In this document: positions 62,452-64,000 of the stretch, one piece after another
How the letters are laid out: each line of letters opens with the position of its first letter
Position numbering within the stretch: the first letter of the stretch is position 1
NCBI RefSeq assembly: GCF_018613855.1
Contig: NZ_JAGGPK010000009.1
Location: 130,891-194,890 of the forward strand
Reading direction: 5' to 3'
Origin: Arthrobacter sp. ISL-30
Lineage (GTDB): Bacteria; Actinomycetota; Actinomycetes; Actinomycetales; Micrococcaceae
DNA: 64,000 bases
Program-made: the position numbers and the translations under genes
Notes under the pieces: generated by a model
Told to the model about the DNA's origin: nothing
Database searches by the model: none
The model's input: the letters and a program-made list of their open reading frames with translations, nothing else

Positions 62452-63747
62452 ATGACTGCCACCACCAACACCACCGCGTCCGCCGTTCCGATTCACCGTT
62501 CGAACGTTCGTACCCTCGTCGGGACTGGAATCGGAAACGCAGTCGAATGGTATGACTGGACCATCTATGCCACCTTCGCCCCGTTCTTCGCCGGCCAGCT
62601 CTTCAGCTCTGCAGACCCGACGTCGGCCATCCTGTCCACGCTGGCGATCTTCGCCGTCGGATTCGTTGCCCGTCCGTTCGGCGGCTTCGTCTTCGGCTGG
62701 ATCGGTGACCGGATCGGGCGCAAGTCCTCCATGACGCTCGCGGTGGGCCTCGCCGCGCTCGGCAGCCTCTTCATCGGCATCGCCCCCACGTTCCAGGCCG
62801 TGGGATTCTGGGCGTCACTGTTACTCCTCGTGGCGCGGCTCATCCAGGGCCTTGCCCACGGAGGCGAGCTGCCGTCGTCGCAGACGTACCTGTCAGAAAT
62901 GGCTCCCAAGGAAAAGCGTGGCTTCTGGGCAACGCTCATCTACACCTCAGGGACGGTGGGCATCCTGGCCGGAACCATCCTGGGCGCCGTCCTCAACGGG
63001 TTGCTCAGCAGGGACGACATGGCAGCCTGGGGCTGGCGCATCCCGTTCCTGATCGGGGCGGCGCTGGGCTTGTACGCGCTCATCATGCGCTCGCGGCTCA
63101 AGGAAACGGCAGCCTTCGAACACGAAAGCGAAGCCGAGAAACACGAACCTATATGGCCGCAGATCGTGCGGCACCGGCGTCAGGCGCTCCAGGTGATCGG
63201 CCTCACCGTTGGCCTGACGGTGATCTACTACGTCTGGGGCGTTGTGGCCCCCACCTACGCCGCGACCGCACTGAAGATGGATCGTGGTGCCGCGCTCTGG
63301 GCGAGCGTTATTGCCATGGTGGTTTTCATTGGTGTACTGCCGCTGTGGGGCAGGCTGTCCGACCGGATCGGACGCAAGCCGGTTCTGGTAATCAGCGCCG
63401 CCGGCTCGGCACTCTTCCACTTCCCCATGACGTGGCTGCTCAAGGACTCGCCGTGGCAGCTGACCGTCTCGATGTCCGTGATGCTGGTTTTCATCGCCGG
63501 AAGTGCTGCCATCGTCCCGGCCGTCTATGCCGAACTGTTCCCCACCAAGATCCGCACTGTCGGCGTCGGCGTGCCATATGCCCTCTGCGTAGCGGCCTTC
63601 GGCGGAACGGCACCCTACCTGCAGACATTCTTTGGGAGCATCAACCAGGCTCAGCTGTTCAACATTTACGCGGTGGTGCTCCTGGGGATCAGCGCCCTCT
63701 GCGTCTTCACGATTCCGGAGACCAAGGGCAAGGACCTGACGCACTAA
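62452..63747 (+). CDS. MFS transporter, metabolite:H+ symporter family
   Basis: A 431-residue, twelve-helix transporter: GIGNAVEWYDWTIYATFAPF, FVARPFGGFVFGWIGDRIGR and the loop RLSDRIGRKPVLVIS are MHS/ShiA-type motifs. ATG 62452 is used, with GGAGCAGGAT as ribosome site; the 14-residue longer version from 62410 has none. It likely imports the M20 substrate. Confidence 0.9.
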   Translation: MTATTNTTASAVPIHRSNVRTLVGTGIGNAVEWYDWTIYATFAPFFAGQLFSSADPTSAILSTLAIFAVGFVARPFGGFVFGWIGDRIGRKSSMTLAVGLAALGSLFIGIAPTFQAVGFWASLLLLVARLIQGLAHGGELPSSQTYLSEMAPKEKRGFWATLIYTSGTVGILAGTILGAVLNGLLSRDDMAAWGWRIPFLIGAALGLYALIMRSRLKETAAFEHESEAEKHEPIWPQIVRHRRQALQVIGLTVGLTVIYYVWGVVAPTYAATALKMDRGAALWASVIAMVVFIGVLPLWGRLSDRIGRKPVLVISAAGSALFHFPMTWLLKDSPWQLTVSMSVMLVFIAGSAAIVPAVYAELFPTKIRTVGVGVPYALCVAAFGGTAPYLQTFFGSINQAQLFNIYAVVLLGISALCVFTIPETKGKDLTH

Positions 63748-63754
63748 CTCCCCT

Positions 63755-63823
63755 CCCAACCGGCTGGCAGTTGTTGTCGCTATGGACCCCCATAGCGACA
63801 ACAACTGCGACCTAGCCGGTTTG
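63755..63823. repeat. Hairpin repeat, family copy 4 and end of window
   Basis: Left arm CCAACCGGCTGGCAGTTGTT (63756 on) pairs with right arm AACAACTGCGACCTAGCCGG; the inner stem TGTCGCTATGG/CCATAGCGACA (to 63800) is perfect. It begins eight bases after the MFS stop. The remaining 177 bases of the window show no gene I can support. Confidence 0.85.
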
Positions 63824-64000
63824 TCTCTTGTGGGACGCCCGTTCGGGTTTGAAAATGTCCTTGTGGTCGCCTGCCGACGCCGTCCATCTATGGTTCGTTG
63901 AGGCCGTGAGCTAGCCGGGCGTTGGGGATCACGCCGTGGGCCCTTCACTGTTTCTTTTGCCGAGAACGAGGACTAGATTCCTTTTTCCCCGGTGATCTCC

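Noticed and set aside
63824..64000. Possible start or end of another gene at the right edge
   Set aside because: Short frames on both strands, but no motif, ribosome site or family could be recognised.

Overview
The window looks like chromosomal DNA from a high-GC actinobacterium of the Micrococcaceae, most likely Arthrobacter or Pseudarthrobacter. The signs are a HAIR operator (the HspR site) upstream of clpB, DUF3073 and DUF4193 proteins, a DUF4031 protein, 2-phosphosulfolactate phosphatase, UvrA2 and class F-like sortase genes, and many GTG/TTG starts with GTGA or ATGA overlaps. I see no rRNA, tRNA, CRISPR array, intact insertion sequence or prophage.

Layout. 0-1.4 kb: winged-helix protein and peroxiredoxin. 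1.6-5.5 kb: a tight operon of response regulator-PP2C phosphatase, cellulose-synthase-like glycosyltransferase, STAS protein and anti-sigma-type kinase, i.e. a partner-switching module with an embedded polysaccharide synthase. 5.5-7.4 kb: Gfo/Idh/MocA oxidoreductase and ThuA-like protein. 7.4-9.8 kb: purine (urate/allantoin) catabolism. 9.8-11.4 kb: ArsM-like methyltransferase divergent from an ArsR-rhodanese regulator. 11.4-14.9 kb: purF-purM. 15-19.3 kb: housekeeping genes and clpB. 19.3-22.4 kb: mod molybdate operon headed by an HTH-TOBE regulator. 22.4-27.4 kb: sulfonate/taurine-type ABC operon with TauD and a flavin reductase, carrying several single-base frameshifts. 27.5-31 kb: FAD oxidase, DUF4031-HD fusion, comB. 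31-42 kb: a patchy accessory stretch with glycosyltransferase, stand-alone receiver, aminotransferase/PucR/mmsA locus (mmsA broken), a sortase-substrate pair, gene remnants, and two related structured-RNA candidates. 42-46.3 kb: UvrA2 opposite PadR and a membrane protein. 46.3-51.4 kb: PaiB, EamA/MocR, decayed azlCD and lrp remnants, second EamA, YccF. 51.5-54.4 kb: lipoprotein, ArsR-SRPBCC pair, trpF, hutD. 54.4-55.2 kb: guanidine-III riboswitch driving a paired SMR exporter. 55.3-63.8 kb: aldo/keto reductase, MBL-fold protein, DEAD-box helicase, methyltransferase, and an Lrp-type regulator facing an M20 amidohydrolase and MFS transporter.

Most notable: (i) two diverged ~190-nt segments (32.87-33.06 and 41.72-41.90 kb) that conserve an H-type pseudoknot by compensatory base changes, each 33-38 nt upstream of a start codon on the minus strand, which could be a new cis-regulatory RNA; (ii) the glycosyltransferase/partner-switching operon, whose GT2 domain carries a ~145-residue insertion; (iii) a family of four hairpin repeats placed just after stop codons; (iv) a leader with serial hairpins, each followed by the same octamer, before the sulfonate operon. 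Several accessory genes are disrupted by one-base indels, mostly missing bases in short G or A runs, so the choice between true decay and sequence error needs read-level checking.
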